Origin: Pseudomonas persica
Lineage (GTDB): Bacteria; Pseudomonadota; Gammaproteobacteria; Pseudomonadales; Pseudomonadaceae
DNA length: 64,000 nucleotides
Assembly (NCBI RefSeq): GCF_900291015.1
Contig: NZ_OLKL01000003.1
Span: 161,001 to 225,000 of the forward strand
Direction: 5' to 3'
Below the pieces are notes generated by a model. That model saw only the letters and a program-made list of their open reading frames with translations. It did no database searches and was not told the DNA's origin. How positions within the stretch are numbered: the stretch's first letter is position 1; the number at the start of each line of letters is the position of its first letter. The position numbers and the translations under genes were made by a program. Below are positions 8,751 to 18,441 of this stretch, one piece after another.

Positions 8751-9379
8751 CCCGAACCCAGAAAACCGTCTTCATCCTCGTTGCCCTGGTCGCATTGATC
8801 CTGGGCCTGACCGTCAACAAGGTGCTCAATGGCCGAGACCAGCCGAACCCCACCGAGCTGATCGATGCCGGCATCATCCTGCTGCCGCAGAGTCGTACCG
8901 TGGCCGACGTGACCATGACCAACCAGGACGGCCAGCCGGTGCGGCTGGATGACTTGAAGGGCAAGTGGTCGCTGCTGTTCTTCGGCTACACCTACTGCCC
9001 GGATATCTGCCCGACCACCCTGGCCCAGCTGCGCCAGGTGAAGAGCGAGCTGCCCAAGGAGGCCGTCGAGCGGCTGCAGGTGGTGCTGGTGAGCGTGGAC
9101 CCGAACCGTGACACGCCGAACCAGCTGAAGCAGTACCTGGGGTATTTCGACAAGGATTTCGTCGGGGTGGCGGGGTCGATCGAGGATACCCAGAAGCTGG
9201 CCAATGCCTTGAGCATTCCGTTCATTCCGGCCGATACCAGCAAGCCGGGGTATACCGTTGATCACAGCGGCAACCTGGCGGTTGTGGGGCCGGATGGGCG
9301 TCAGCGCGGGTTCATTCGGGCGCCGTTCAACAACCAGAAGCTGGTGGCGCAGTTGCCGGGGCTTGTAAAGCGGGATTGA
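8747..9379 (+). CDS. SCO1/SenC family copper chaperone
   Basis: Thiol-disulfide/copper protein that metallates or reduces the CuA site of subunit II. The 210-residue product has an N-terminal membrane helix (about 6-24) and a thioredoxin fold with CPDIC (about 84-88). The distal copper-ligand His lies in TVDHSGN. The start ATG 8747 overlaps the ctaB stop (ATGA). It is the last gene of the assembly operon, followed by a REP pair before metQ. Confidence 0.95.
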   Translation: MTRTQKTVFILVALVALILGLTVNKVLNGRDQPNPTELIDAGIILLPQSRTVADVTMTNQDGQPVRLDDLKGKWSLLFFGYTYCPDICPTTLAQLRQVKSELPKEAVERLQVVLVSVDPNRDTPNQLKQYLGYFDKDFVGVAGSIEDTQKLANALSIPFIPADTSKPGYTVDHSGNLAVVGPDGRQRGFIRAPFNNQKLVAQLPGLVKRD

Positions 9380-9393
9380 TGGGGCTTCAAAAG

Positions 9394-9477
9394 CTTCGCG
9401 GGTAAACCCGCTCCCACAGGGATATCACAAGGCCTGAGGCTAGCGATGTACCTGTGGGAGCGGTTTTACCCGCGAAG
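9394..9477. repeat. Inverted pair of REP elements
   Basis: Facing copies of the GCGGGTAAACCCGCTCCCAC-type REP (9394-9420 and 9451-9477) lie between the convergent Sco and metQ genes. They can form one large stem or two hairpins and are the only visible transcription-ending structure for both genes. Confidence 0.9.
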
Positions 9478-9497
9478 AATCCAGCGCGATTGTGGGC

Positions 9498-10268
9498 TTA
9501 GAACGCCGGAACCACAGCGCCTTTGTACTTCTCGTTGATGAACTGCTTCACCTCAGGCGAGTGCAGCGCAGCGGCCAGTTTTTTCATGGCGTCCGAGTCC
9601 TTGTTGTCCGGGCGGGCAACCAGGATGTTCACGTACGGCGAGTCGCTGCCTTCGATGGCCAGGGCGTCTTTCTCCGGGTTCAGCTTGGCTTCCAGCGCGT
9701 AGTTGGTGTTGATCAGGGCAGCATCTACCTGGGTCAGCACGCGTGGGATGGTGGCTGCTTCCAGCTCACGGAACTTCAGGCTTTTCGGGTTCTCGGCAAC
9801 ATCCTTCACGGTGGACAGGATGTTCTTGTTGTCCTTGAGCTTGATCACGCCGGCCTTGTCCAGCAGCAGCAAGGCGCGGCCGCCGTTGGTGGCGTCGTTG
9901 GGGATGACCACGGTGGCGCCGGAGGACAGCTCGTCCAGCTTCTTGAGCTTGGTCGAGTACACGCCCAGCGGCTCGATGTGCACGCCGGCCACGCTCACCA
10001 GGTGGGTGCCCTTGGCCTTGTTGAACTCATCCAGGTATGGCTGGTGCTGGAAGAAGTTGGCGTCCAGGCGCTTTTCGGCAACCTGCACGTTCGGCTGGAT
10101 ATAGTCGGTGAATTCCTTGACTTTCAGCTCTACGCCTTCTTTCGCCAGTGCAGGTTTGACGAAGTTGAGGATCTCGGCGTGCGGCACCGGGGTAGCGGCA
10201 ACAGTCAGGGATTCGGCGTGGGCCGAGAAGGCCGCGACAGCGGCGACAACAGCAAGCAGCTTCTTCAT
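9498..10268 (-). CDS. metQ: Methionine ABC transporter substrate-binding protein MetQ
   Basis: Periplasmic receptor (NlpA/MetQ family) of the D/L-methionine importer. The 256-residue protein has a signal peptide ending in AFSAHA-ES (about residue 18) and the family core with VPHAEIL, YIQPN and PNDATNGGRAL. Many MetQ proteins are lipoproteins, but no Cys is present at the cleavage site, so this one should be a soluble periplasmic protein. AAGGAG precedes the ATG. It is the last gene of metN-metI-metQ and is separated from metI by a hairpin-rich 64-base spacer. Confidence 0.94.
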   Translation of the reverse strand: MKKLLAVVAAVAAFSAHAESLTVAATPVPHAEILNFVKPALAKEGVELKVKEFTDYIQPNVQVAEKRLDANFFQHQPYLDEFNKAKGTHLVSVAGVHIEPLGVYSTKLKKLDELSSGATVVIPNDATNGGRALLLLDKAGVIKLKDNKNILSTVKDVAENPKSLKFRELEAATIPRVLTQVDAALINTNYALEAKLNPEKDALAIEGSDSPYVNILVARPDNKDSDAMKKLAAALHSPEVKQFINEKYKGAVVPAF

Positions 10269-10284
10269 TGATCACTCCTTGTGA

Positions 10285-10325
10285 GGGCCGCGACGGCCCC
10301 CGAACGGGTCGGCCGGGCCGACCCC
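10285..10325 (-). promoter_or_regulatory. Intercistronic hairpins between metI and metQ
   Basis: Two adjacent stems are seen: GGTCGGC pairs with GCCGACC in 10306-10324, and GGCCG pairs with CGGCC at about 10285-10297. No U-tract follows, so they are more likely mRNA-stabilising or processing structures that raise metQ over metNI than terminators. Confidence 0.5.
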
Positions 10326-10332
10326 ATTGGGG

Positions 10333-11004
10333 TTACTTACGGGAAAAATGCACGACCAGTTTGTCGCCCACGCTCTGCAGGACCTGGACCAGTACCAGCA
10401 ATAGCACCACGGTGACGACCATCACGTCGGTCTGGAAACGCTGGTAGCCGAAGCGGATGGCCAGGTCGCCCAGGCCGCCGGCACCGACCACACCGGCCAT
10501 GGCGGTGTACGACACCAGGGTGATGGCGGTCACGGTAATGGCTGCGAAGATGCCCGGGCGGGCCTCCGGCAGCAGTGCGTTGGTAATGATCTGGCGGGTG
10601 GTGGCGCCCATCGACTGGGTGGCTTCGATGATGCCTCGGTCCACTTCACGCAGGGCGGTTTCCACCAGGCGCGCGAAGAACGGCGTGGCGCCCACCACCA
10701 GCGGTGGAATGGCACCGGCGACACCCAGCGAGGTGCCGGTGATCAGCACGGTGAAGGGGATCATCACGATCAGCAGGATGATGAACGGCAGCGAGCGCAG
10801 AATGTTCACCACCAGCGACAGCAGCGCATACACGCCCTTCTGCTCGAACATCTGCTTCGGCCCGCAGAGGAACAGCAGCACACCCAGCGGCAGGCCCAGC
10901 AACACGGTGAAGAACAGCGAGCCGAACAGCATGATCATGGTATCGACGCTGGCCAGCCAGATTTCGGCCCAGTCGACGTTGGCGAAGAAACTCAGGGCGT
11001 CCAT
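10333..11004 (-). CDS. metI: Methionine ABC transporter permease MetI
   Basis: Inner-membrane channel subunit of the methionine importer. The 223-residue protein has five to six membrane helices and the permease EAA-like loop (ALREVDRGIIEATQSMGAT, about 118-136). The start is taken as ATG 11002-11004, overlapping the metN stop in TGATG. A TTG one codon upstream, at better distance from the GGAGG at the end of metN, is possible and adds one residue. Translation is coupled to metN. Confidence 0.94.
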   Translation of the reverse strand: MDALSFFANVDWAEIWLASVDTMIMLFGSLFFTVLLGLPLGVLLFLCGPKQMFEQKGVYALLSLVVNILRSLPFIILLIVMIPFTVLITGTSLGVAGAIPPLVVGATPFFARLVETALREVDRGIIEATQSMGATTRQIITNALLPEARPGIFAAITVTAITLVSYTAMAGVVGAGGLGDLAIRFGYQRFQTDVMVVTVVLLLVLVQVLQSVGDKLVVHFSRK

Positions 11005-12011
11005 CAACGCAGTACCTCCATATGTACGTCAGCTGCCTTGAAGCGGGCGAACGCCGCTTCCATGTCACCACCGATCAGGGCGAGGGTGAGCTGGCCATAG
11101 GGGACATCCTTGATGCGGTCGATACGCCCGGCGAGGATGCTGTAGTCCACACCGGTTTCGCGGGCCACGGTGCCCAGCAGCGGCGCGTAGGTGGCGTCGC
11201 CCTGGAAGGTCAGGCGCACAATACGGCCCGGCACGTGGGCGAAGTCGTCACGCTGCTCGCCTTCGTCGACCTGCTCGTCTTCCTGGACGAAGCGCTTGGT
11301 GGTGGGGTGCTGCGGGTGCAGGAACACCTCGGCCACCGAGCCCTGTTCGACGATCTGGCCGGCGTCCATCACTGCCACGCGGTCGCAGACCCGGCGGATC
11401 ACGTCCATTTCGTGGGTGATCAGCACGATGGTCAGTTTTAGCTCACGGTTGATTTCGGCCAGCAATTGCAGGACCGAGGCCGTGGTTTGCGGGTCGAGGG
11501 CGCTGGTGGCCTCGTCGCACAGCAGGATCTTCGGGTTGGTGGACAGGGCGCGGGCGATGCCGACGCGCTGCTTCTGGCCGCCGGACAGCTGCGCCGGGTA
11601 CTTTCTGGCGTGGTCGGAAAGGCCGACACGGGCCAGCAGCTCGGTCACGCGCTTGTCGATTGCGCTGCGCGACAGCTCGCCGGCCAGGGTCAGTGGCAGG
11701 GCGACGTTGTCGGCGACGGTCTTGGAGGCCAGCAGGTTGAAGTGCTGGAAAATCATCCCGACCTGCTGGCGGAAACCGCGCAGCTGGCTGGCGTTGAACG
11801 CGGTAACGTCTTCGCCATCGACGATGATCTGGCCGCCGGAAGGTTCTTCCAGGCGGTTGATCAGGCGCAGCATGGTGCTCTTGCCGGCGCCGGAATGGCC
11901 GATCAGGCCGAACACCTGGCCATCTTCGATGATCAGGCTGGTCGGATTCAGTGCGGGGATTTCCCTACCGGCGACGCGGTAGGTCTTGTGTACCTGTTGG
12001 AACTCGATCAC
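11004..12011 (-). CDS. metN: Methionine ABC transporter ATP-binding protein MetN
   Basis: ATPase of the methionine importer. The 335-residue protein has Walker [10 protein letters not shown] (about 38-46), the signature [15 protein letters not shown], Walker [13 protein letters not shown] and the switch His (LITHEMD). A C-terminal NIL (ACT-like) domain from about 260 binds methionine and trans-inhibits transport in the E. coli protein. The start is GTG 12011; no nearby in-frame ATG exists. It is the first gene of metNIQ, read away from katE. Confidence 0.95.
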   Translation of the reverse strand: MIEFQQVHKTYRVAGREIPALNPTSLIIEDGQVFGLIGHSGAGKSTMLRLINRLEEPSGGQIIVDGEDVTAFNASQLRGFRQQVGMIFQHFNLLASKTVADNVALPLTLAGELSRSAIDKRVTELLARVGLSDHARKYPAQLSGGQKQRVGIARALSTNPKILLCDEATSALDPQTTASVLQLLAEINRELKLTIVLITHEMDVIRRVCDRVAVMDAGQIVEQGSVAEVFLHPQHPTTKRFVQEDEQVDEGEQRDDFAHVPGRIVRLTFQGDATYAPLLGTVARETGVDYSILAGRIDRIKDVPYGQLTLALIGGDMEAAFARFKAADVHMEVLR

Positions 12012-12096
12012 GTAGCGAACCTTGTGGGGCGCATGGAATTTGGGTCAGCGGTTGGCTGGGGTCGCGCATTTTAGCCTTTTCCCATAGCTGTTCTTA

Positions 12097-12114
12097 GCAT
12101 TTATTTCGTAATGC
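12097..12114 (-). promoter_or_regulatory. Palindrome upstream of metNIQ, candidate operator
   Basis: GCATTTATTTCGTAATGC has 5-base inverted arms about 85 bases before the metN GTG, in an AT-rich patch that also holds a -10-like TAAAAT nearer the gene (about 12070). It could be bound by a regulator of methionine or sulfur supply. The protein is not identifiable from sequence. Confidence 0.3.
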
Positions 12115-12236
12115 ACCAATCCTTCGGGCATATCGCGACAACCGGTAATTCTGATTGAACGCTCGGCAAAGCGCTCCGGTCACTACCTGAACAAGCCCGA
12201 ACGGGCACGCCTGTAGACTGATGAGGAGAGCCGACC

Positions 12237-14372
12237 ATGCCCAACAAGAACACGGACGCGCCAAAGCACAGCGAGGCCGCCGGCACCCAGACTCCGGACC
12301 GGGCCAATACCAACGCCAAGTTGCAAAGCCTGGAAGCTGACCGCAGCGATGCCACAGGCCGTGCGCTGCGTACCAATCAGGGGGTGCGCATCGCTGACAA
12401 TCAGAACACGCTGAAGGCCGGTGGCCGAGGCCCCTCGCTGCTTGAAGATTTCATCATGCGCGAGAAAATCACGCACTTTGACCACGAGCGTATCCCGGAG
12501 CGCATCGTGCACGCCCGAGGGACGGGAGCGCATGGCTATTTCCAGAGCTATGGCAACCACGCCGAGCTGACCAAGGCAGGCTTCCTGCAGGACCCGGAGA
12601 AAGTCACGCCCGTTTTCGTGCGATTTTCCACGGTGCAAGGCCCGCGCGGCTCAGCCGACACCGTGCGTGACGTGCGAGGTTTTGCGGTCAAGTTCTACAC
12701 CGACGAAGGTAACTTCGACCTGGTGGGCAACAATATGCCGGTGTTCTTCATTCAGGATGCAATCAAATTCCCCGATTTCGTCCACGCCGTTAAACCGGAG
12801 CCGCACAACGAAATCCCGACCGGTGCCTCGGCCCATGACACCTTTTGGGATTTCGTTTCGCTGGTCCCGGAGTCTGCCCATATGGTCATGTGGGCAATGT
12901 CGGACCGTGCGATCCCGCGCAGCTTGCGGATGATGGAAGGTTTCGGAGTGCATACCTTCCGCCTGATCAATGCCCAGGGCGTGGCCAGTTTCGTCAAGTT
13001 CCACTGGAAACCGCGCCATGGCGTGCATTCCCTGCTATGGGACGAAGCGCAGAAGCTGGCAGGCAAGGACGCTGATTTCCAGCGTCGCGATTTGTGGGAG
13101 GCTATCGAGACGGGCGATTACCCGGAATGGGAACTGGGCGTACAGATCGTGCCGGAGGCGGACGAGCACAAGTTCGATTTCGACCTGCTGGACCCGACCA
13201 AGATAATCCCGGAAGAGCTGGTGCCGGTTACACCATTGGGCAAGATGGTGTTGAACCGCAACCCGGACAACTTCTTTGCCGAAGTGGAACAGGTGGCGTT
13301 CTGCCCGGCCCATATCGTACCAGGCATCGACTTCACCAACGACCCGTTGCTGCAGGGGCGGTTGTTCTCCTACACCGACACCCAGCTTAGCCGCCTGGGT
13401 GGGCCCAACTTCCATCAGATCCCGGTCAACCGCCCCGTCGCTCCCAATCACAATAACCAGCGCGACGCCCTGCATCAGCATGTGGTGCACAAGGGGCGCG
13501 CTTCTTATGAGCCAAACTCCATCGATGGCGGCTGGCCGCAGGAAACCCCACCTGCCGCCCAGGATGGTGGTTTCGAGAGTTTTCAGGAACGCATCGATGC
13601 GCACAAGATCCGCCAGCGCAGCGCGTCGTTCGGCGACCACTTCTCGCAGGCGCGGTTGTTCTTCCAGAGCATGAGCCCGACCGAGCAGCAGCACATCATC
13701 AAGGCTTACAGCTTTGAACTGGGCAAAGTGGAGCGTGAACACATTCGCGCCCGGGAAGTGCATGAAATCCTTGCCAACATCGACTTGAAGCTGGCGGCGG
13801 CGGTTGCGGCCAACCTGGGCCTGCCTGCGCCGAGCGCGGGCACGGTGCAGGTGAAGGGGGGGCAACTGGCGCAGTCGCCTGCCTTGAGCCAGATGAACCA
13901 CCCAGGTTCGGTGGGCATCAAGGGGCGCAAGATTGCCGTGCTGGTGGCTGATGGCGTGGACGCTGCCAGCTTAGACAAACTGGTCAAGGCGCTGGAAGCG
14001 CACAGTGCCCGGCCGATGCTGCTGGGGCCGACCTCGGCGCCGGTGAAGGCGGCAGATGGCAAGCAACTGCCGGTGGCTGCGTCGATGGAGGGGATGCCTT
14101 CGATCATGTTCGATGGAGTTGTCGTGCCGGGGGGGAAGGCTTCGATCGATGCTCTGGCGGCCAGCGGGTTGGCCAAGCATTTCCTGCTGGAAGCCTACAA
14201 GCACCTGAAGGCGATGCTATTGGCCAAGGAGCTGGTGGGGAGCCTGGGGCTCAAGGAGGATAAGGGGTTGCTGCTGGGGGATGAGCAAAAAGTAGTGGAT
14301 GCCTTTGTCAAGACGGTAGAGGGGCATCGGGTGTGGGAGCGGGAGGCGGCTGCTGAGGCTGTGCCGGCCTAG
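12237..14372 (+). CDS. katE: Monofunctional catalase HPII, large clade-2 type
   Basis: Decomposes H2O2, typically in stationary phase. At 711 residues it is a large-subunit catalase. It has an N-terminal extension, the haem catalase core with the active-site His ([16 protein letters not shown], about 98-113) and Asn ([11 protein letters not shown]), and the proximal Tyr in [18 protein letters not shown]-terminal DJ-1/PfpI-like flavodoxin domain begins at about 560 ([15 protein letters not shown]). ATGAGGAG precedes the ATG. It stands alone, divergent from metNIQ, with a REP pair downstream. E. coli KatE is sigma-S dependent; I found no well-placed sigma-S promoter here. Confidence 0.96.
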   Translation: MPNKNTDAPKHSEAAGTQTPDRANTNAKLQSLEADRSDATGRALRTNQGVRIADNQNTLKAGGRGPSLLEDFIMREKITHFDHERIPERIVHARGTGAHGYFQSYGNHAELTKAGFLQDPEKVTPVFVRFSTVQGPRGSADTVRDVRGFAVKFYTDEGNFDLVGNNMPVFFIQDAIKFPDFVHAVKPEPHNEIPTGASAHDTFWDFVSLVPESAHMVMWAMSDRAIPRSLRMMEGFGVHTFRLINAQGVASFVKFHWKPRHGVHSLLWDEAQKLAGKDADFQRRDLWEAIETGDYPEWELGVQIVPEADEHKFDFDLLDPTKIIPEELVPVTPLGKMVLNRNPDNFFAEVEQVAFCPAHIVPGIDFTNDPLLQGRLFSYTDTQLSRLGGPNFHQIPVNRPVAPNHNNQRDALHQHVVHKGRASYEPNSIDGGWPQETPPAAQDGGFESFQERIDAHKIRQRSASFGDHFSQARLFFQSMSPTEQQHIIKAYSFELGKVEREHIRAREVHEILANIDLKLAAAVAANLGLPAPSAGTVQVKGGQLAQSPALSQMNHPGSVGIKGRKIAVLVADGVDAASLDKLVKALEAHSARPMLLGPTSAPVKAADGKQLPVAASMEGMPSIMFDGVVVPGGKASIDALAASGLAKHFLLEAYKHLKAMLLAKELVGSLGLKEDKGLLLGDEQKVVDAFVKTVEGHRVWEREAAAEAVPA

Positions 14373-14373
14373 G

Positions 14374-14478
14374 GGCTGCTTCGCAGCCCATCGCCGGCAA
14401 GCCAACTCCCACTGGTACTGCACAAGACTTGAAAGCGCTGCGGTCGAGGTGGGAGCTGGCTTACCGGCGATAGGGCCC
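14374..14478. repeat. REP-like pair, second class (GCCGGCAAGCC type)
   Basis: TCGCCGGCAAGCCAACTCCCAC (14391-14412) faces GTGGGAGCTGGCTTACCGGC (14449-14468), with a GGGCTGC-TTC-GCAGCCC hairpin before them. The core differs from the GCGGG-TTTACCCGC class. It lies between the convergent katE and lipoprotein genes. Confidence 0.85.
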
Positions 14479-14485
14479 AGGAGGT

Positions 14486-15193
14486 CTATTGCTGATGCGG
14501 AACCAGAACTACCTGCGCCGGCAACGACCGCTGAATCTCATGTTTCTGCTTCAGCTCGAACCCGCTGTCGATCTTGCGCACGCGCTTCTCCAGCAAGGTC
14601 TTCAGCCAAGGCGCATCCTCGGTGCGCGGCACCTGGAACAGCACCTCGCACTGGTAGCTCACCACATCGGCGGCAATGTCATCCAGCTGGCGGCGCATCG
14701 CACGGCTGTCAGTGGTCTTCAAAGCCACTACGGTGCTGGGAGCGGTCGGGTCAATGATGCGCGCCTTGGGCTTGGCCTCGGCCGCTTTCAACGCCGCTTC
14801 AGCCTTCTCCAGCTCGGCCTTGCGCGCCTGGGTCACGGCGTCGCCACCGGTCACCGCCGGGGCCTGTGGCATCAGCGCGCGGGCACGGGCCAGGGCGGTG
14901 GCCGCAGCGTTCACATCACCCTTTTGCAGGAAGATCTGGCTGCGTTGCAGGTAGGCTTCGGCGAGCTGGCGCTGGTATTGCTCCAGGCGCGCATCATCGG
15001 GCGCCTGGGCCTGCAGGGCTGCCAGCTGGTCTTCGGCGGTGGCCAGCTCGTTGCTGGCGATGTTCTGTTGCAACTGCTGCCAGGCATCGGCTTGGGCAGG
15101 TGCGGTGGCCTGTTCGACCGGCGCGCTGGTACACGCGGCCAGGAACAGGGAAAACGCGGCAACAAGCAGATAACGGGAGGCGAACGGCTTCAT
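14486..15193 (-). CDS. PA5502-type lipoprotein with helical repeat domain
   Basis: A 235-residue protein with a lipoprotein signal (lipobox LAAC, Cys21) and then an Ala/Gln-rich, TPR-like helical region (about 30-140). The C-terminal section (about 170-235) contains conserved VVSYQCEVLFQVPR. It matches the lipoprotein found next to the zinc uptake locus in Pseudomonas (PA5502 in PAO1). The function is unknown. A terminator-like hairpin separates it from znuB, so it may have its own promoter in 15194-15290. Confidence 0.82.
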   Translation of the reverse strand: MKPFASRYLLVAAFSLFLAACTSAPVEQATAPAQADAWQQLQQNIASNELATAEDQLAALQAQAPDDARLEQYQRQLAEAYLQRSQIFLQKGDVNAAATALARARALMPQAPAVTGGDAVTQARKAELEKAEAALKAAEAKPKARIIDPTAPSTVVALKTTDSRAMRRQLDDIAADVVSYQCEVLFQVPRTEDAPWLKTLLEKRVRKIDSGFELKQKHEIQRSLPAQVVLVPHQQ

Positions 15194-15292
15194 TCCTGCG
15201 ACTCTCTATTTGCGCAAAAAGCGAGCAAGTCTACACCCAGGTGCGCACGCTCGAAAACAAGTCTTACAGACCCTTTACGTGCGAAAAGGTTG

Positions 15293-15316
15293 CAGGGCGC
15301 GCCTTCACGCGCCCTG
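15293..15316 (-). terminator. Hairpin terminator after znuB
   Basis: A nine-base perfect stem, CAGGGCGCG-CCTTCA-CGCGCCCTG, is flanked by TTTTT on the plus side and by AAAAGG on the other. It lies directly after the znuB stop and may act in both directions. Confidence 0.6.
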
Positions 15317-15320
15317 TTTT

Positions 15321-16103
15321 TCAACGTTTGGGCAGGGCCAGGCTCAGCAAGAATAGCACCGCCGCGCAGACCACGATCGACGGGCCGGCGGGGGTGTCCT
15401 TGAACCAGGACATGGCCAGGCCGCCGCATACCGCGGTCACGCCCAGCAGGCTGGCGCCCAGGGCCATCTGCTCGGGAGAGCGGGCGTGACGCTGCGCTGC
15501 AGCTGCGGGGATGATCAGCAGCGAGGTGATCAGCAGCACGCCGACGATCTTCATGGCCACGGCAATCACCACCGCGATCAGCAGCATCAGCGCCATGCGC
15601 AGGCCGGCTACCGGCAGGCCTTCGACCATGGCCAGCTCCTCGTGCACAGTGACTGCCAGCAAAGGCCGCCACAGCACCGCGAGCAGCAGCAGGACCAGCG
15701 CGCTGCCGCCGAGTATCCAGGCCAGGTCGGTGGTGCTGATGGCCAGCAGGTCGCCGAACAGGTAGGCCATCAGGTCGATGCGCACGTCGTGCATGAAGCT
15801 CAGCACCACCAGGCCCAGCGACAAGGTGCTGGGGGCGAGGATACCGAGCAGGGTGTCGGAGGCCAGCGGTTGGCGTTGCTGCAAGGTCACCAGCAAGATC
15901 GCCAGCGACAGGCAGCCCACGGTTACTGCCAGCGCCGGGCTGACGTCCAGGGCAAAGCCCAGGGCCACGCCGAGCAGGGCGGCGTGGGACAGGGTGTCGC
16001 CAAAATAGGCCATGCGCCGCCACACCACGAAGGAGCCTAGTGGGCCGGCCACCAGCGCCAGGGACAAACCGGCAAGCAGGGCGTAGAGAAGAAAATCAGC
16101 CAT
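15321..16103 (-). CDS. znuB: Zinc ABC transporter permease ZnuB
   Basis: Membrane channel of the high-affinity Zn2+ importer. The 260-residue protein of the ABC-3 family has about eight helices and typical segments [20 protein letters not shown] (15-34) and [21 protein letters not shown] chose the ATG at 16101-16103, which overlaps the znuC end by 8 bases; the open frame extends further upstream only as a shadow of znuC. Co-transcribed as zur-znuC-znuB. Confidence 0.95.
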   Translation of the reverse strand: MADFLLYALLAGLSLALVAGPLGSFVVWRRMAYFGDTLSHAALLGVALGFALDVSPALAVTVGCLSLAILLVTLQQRQPLASDTLLGILAPSTLSLGLVVLSFMHDVRIDLMAYLFGDLLAISTTDLAWILGGSALVLLLLAVLWRPLLAVTVHEELAMVEGLPVAGLRMALMLLIAVVIAVAMKIVGVLLITSLLIIPAAAAQRHARSPEQMALGASLLGVTAVCGGLAMSWFKDTPAGPSIVVCAAVLFLLSLALPKR

Positions 16104-16872
16104 GCTTGCAGTGCGCTCCGTGAACATGGGTGCCAGGGGCGACCACCGAGCCGTGCAGGTCGTGGCTGTGGTCGTGATGGTGGTGGTAGATGGCCAGGCT
16201 GGGTGCTGCGGTCTGGCCGAACAGCTCGACGAATGCCGGGTCGCCGCTGACCTGCTCGGGGTGGCCTGAGCAGCACACATGGCGGTTCAGGCACACCACC
16301 TGGTCGGTGGCGCTCATTACCAGGTGCAGGTCGTGGGAAACCATCAGCACGCCGCAGCCGTGGCGGTCGCGCAGGCGGGTAATGAGGTTGTACAACTCGG
16401 TCTGGCCGACCACGTCAACGCCCTGCACCGGCTCGTCGAGCACCAGCAACTGGGGTTCACGCAGCAAGGCGCGGGCCAGCAGCACGCGCTGCATCTCACC
16501 GCCGGAAATGGTCTGGATCGGGCTGTCGATGACCTGCTCGGCGCCCACTTCCTGCAACGCCGACAAGGCTGCCGCGCGGTCTACACCGGGCACCAGGCGC
16601 AAGAACCGCAGCACCGACAGCGGCAGCGTGGCATCGACCTGGATTTTTTGTGGCATGTAGCCAATGCGCAGTTTCGGCTTGCGCCATACCTTGCCGCGGT
16701 GCGGCTTGAGCAGGCCGAGCACGGCGCGCACCAGGGTGGTCTTACCCGCCCCGTTCGGGCCGATCAGGGTGACGATCTGGCCGGGTGCGACCGACAGGTC
16801 GATGCTGTCGAGCACCGCCTCGCCGCCGAAGCTGACGCCGACCTGCTCCAGGCGGATCAGTGCATCGCTCAT
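16096..16872 (-). CDS. znuC: Zinc ABC transporter ATP-binding protein ZnuC
   Basis: ATPase of the zinc importer, 258 residues. It has Walker [10 protein letters not shown] (about 36-44), the signature [16 protein letters not shown] and Walker [13 protein letters not shown]. The C-terminal His-rich tail ([11 protein letters not shown], near 232-242, ending HCKHG) is typical of ZnuC and may sense or hold zinc. The ATG at 16870-16872 overlaps the zur stop as ATGA and has CGGAGCG upstream; a start 8 codons earlier inside zur is less likely. Confidence 0.95.
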   Translation of the reverse strand: MSDALIRLEQVGVSFGGEAVLDSIDLSVAPGQIVTLIGPNGAGKTTLVRAVLGLLKPHRGKVWRKPKLRIGYMPQKIQVDATLPLSVLRFLRLVPGVDRAAALSALQEVGAEQVIDSPIQTISGGEMQRVLLARALLREPQLLVLDEPVQGVDVVGQTELYNLITRLRDRHGCGVLMVSHDLHLVMSATDQVVCLNRHVCCSGHPEQVSGDPAFVELFGQTAAPSLAIYHHHHDHSHDLHGSVVAPGTHVHGAHCKHG

Positions 16873-17354
16873 GCCGCGCTCCGGCAATTGCTGCACAGGC
16901 CGACCACTTCCACAGTCTGGGTCTCGACCGTGAAGCCTACGCCCTTGGCGCTGCTGATGATGGCTTCGCTGATGCTGTCCTGTTCCAGCTCGATGGCCAC
17001 ATGGCAGGCCCGGCAGATCAGGAACTGGCCCTGGTGCAGGTGCTCCGGGTGGCTGCAGCCGATGAAGGCGTTGAGCGAGGCGATGCGGTGCACCAGGCCG
17101 TTTTCCAGCAGGAAGTCCAGGGCGCGGTATACCGTGGGGGGGGCGGCGCGGCGGCCGTCCTGCTCACTGAGCACGGCGAGGATGTCGTAGGCGCCCAGCG
17201 GCTTGTGGCTCTGCCACACCAGTTCCAGCACTCGACGGCGCAGCGCGGTCAGGCGCAGGCCCTGGCGGGTGCACAAGGCGTCGGCTTCAGCCAGTGCGCT
17301 GTGTACGCAATGGGAGTGATCGTGAGGACGGTTGGCCAGCGGCGTGATGGACAT
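16869..17354 (-). CDS. zur: Zinc uptake regulator Zur (Fur family)
   Basis: Zn2+-dependent repressor of zinc uptake genes, 161 residues. It has an N-terminal winged helix with the recognition region [20 protein letters not shown] (about 92-111) and a dimerisation domain with the structural zinc site made of two Cys pairs (CRAC near 134-137, and CSNC near 154-157). The His-rich segment HDHSHCVH at the N-terminus is common in Zur. It heads the zur-znuC-znuB operon and is divergent from znuA, with 66 bases and the candidate operator between. Confidence 0.95.
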   Translation of the reverse strand: MSITPLANRPHDHSHCVHSALAEADALCTRQGLRLTALRRRVLELVWQSHKPLGAYDILAVLSEQDGRRAAPPTVYRALDFLLENGLVHRIASLNAFIGCSHPEHLHQGQFLICRACHVAIELEQDSISEAIISSAKGVGFTVETQTVEVVGLCSNCRSAA

Positions 17355-17380
17355 GGGCAGCGACGGTTCTGGATGGAGAC

Positions 17381-17393
17381 GTTATTATGTTAC
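17381..17393. promoter_or_regulatory. Candidate Zur operator between zur and znuA
   Basis: GTTATTATGTTAC closely matches the gammaproteobacterial Zur box core (GTTATAATATAAC). It is placed midway between the divergent starts (zur 17354, znuA 17421), so one Zur dimer could repress both directions. Confidence 0.7.
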
Positions 17394-17420
17394 CTGTTTC
17401 TGACGACTCGAGTATTCACC

Positions 17421-18329
17421 GTGTCCCGATTCCTAGTCCTTTTTGTCGCTTTCATCGCATTTTCCGCCCAGGCCGATGTGCGCGTGCTGACCAGTATCAA
17501 ACCCCTGCAGCAGATTGCCGCCGCCGTGCAGGACGGAGTTGGCAGCCCTGAGGTGTTGCTGCCGCCGGGCGCCTCGCCGCATCACTACGCGCTGCGCCCG
17601 TCAGACGTACGGCGGGTGGGCGATGCCGACCTGCTGTACTGGATCGGCCCGGCCATGGAGGGCTTCCTGCCGCGGGTTCTGGGCAATCGCAGCAAGCCGA
17701 CGGTGGCCGTGCAGGCGCTACCGGGCATGAAGCTGCGGCACTTTGGCGAGGACAGCCATTCCCATGAGGAAGAAGACCACGACGACCATGACCACGATCA
17801 CCGCCCAGGCAGCCTGGACGCGCACCTGTGGCTATCGTCGGTCAACGCGCGGGTAATCGCAGCGAAAATGGCGGCTGACCTGGCACAAATCGACCCGGTC
17901 AATGCGGCGCGCTACCAGAGCAACCTGAAGGCCTTCGACGAACGCCTGGATGCACTGGATGGGCGGATCAAGGCACGGGTAGCCGGGATTGCCGGCAAGC
18001 CGTACTTCGTGTTCCACGAAGCGTTCGACTATTTCGAGGCCGAGTATGGCCTGAAGCACACCGGGGTGTTCAGCGTGGCCTCCGAGGTGCAGCCGGGTGC
18101 TCAGCACGTGGCAGCCATGCGCAAGCGCCTGCAGGAAGTGGGCAAGACCTGTGTGTTCAGCGAACCGCCGCTGCGGCCGCGGCTGGCCGAGACCTTGACC
18201 GCCGGGCTGCCGGTGCGCCTGGCCGAACTGGATGCCCTGGGCGGTAACGATCCGGTGGATGGCAAGGGCTATGAGCGCTTGCTGGAGAAGCTGGGTGGTG
18301 ATCTGGCGGGGTGCCTGGAGCAGCTGTAG
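17421..18329 (+). CDS. znuA: Zinc ABC transporter substrate-binding protein ZnuA
   Basis: Periplasmic Zn2+ receptor, 302 residues. It has a signal peptide (cleavage after FSAQA, about 18), a first zinc His in SPHHYALRPSD, a His/Asp/Glu-rich flexible loop (HSHEEEDHDDHDHDH, about 114-128), the second His in DAHLWLS and further ligands in FHEAFDYFE. The start is GTG 17421: it gives a proper signal peptide and lies just after the operator. In-frame codons extend far upstream but only as a shadow of zur and znuC. Confidence 0.94.
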   Translation: MSRFLVLFVAFIAFSAQADVRVLTSIKPLQQIAAAVQDGVGSPEVLLPPGASPHHYALRPSDVRRVGDADLLYWIGPAMEGFLPRVLGNRSKPTVAVQALPGMKLRHFGEDSHSHEEEDHDDHDHDHRPGSLDAHLWLSSVNARVIAAKMAADLAQIDPVNAARYQSNLKAFDERLDALDGRIKARVAGIAGKPYFVFHEAFDYFEAEYGLKHTGVFSVASEVQPGAQHVAAMRKRLQEVGKTCVFSEPPLRPRLAETLTAGLPVRLAELDALGGNDPVDGKGYERLLEKLGGDLAGCLEQL

Positions 18330-18330
18330 C

Positions 18331-18426
18331 CTGTGCCGGCCTCTTCGCGGGTAAACCCGCTCCCACAGGGATAGCGCCAGCCTCACGCCTGTCACCGTAC
18401 CTGTGGGAGCGGGTTCACCCGCGAAC
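18331..18426. repeat. Inverted pair of REP elements
   Basis: CTTCGCGGGTAAACCCGC-type REP at about 18341-18369 faces its inverse at 18400-18426, between the convergent znuA and thrB genes. Confidence 0.9.
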
Positions 18427-18441
18427 AAGCAGACGCGGTCT

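Noticed and set aside
12211..12219. TGTAGACT as a sigma-S -10 for katE
   Set aside because: It would start transcription inside the ribosome-binding site, 10-12 bases before the ATG, which is too close.
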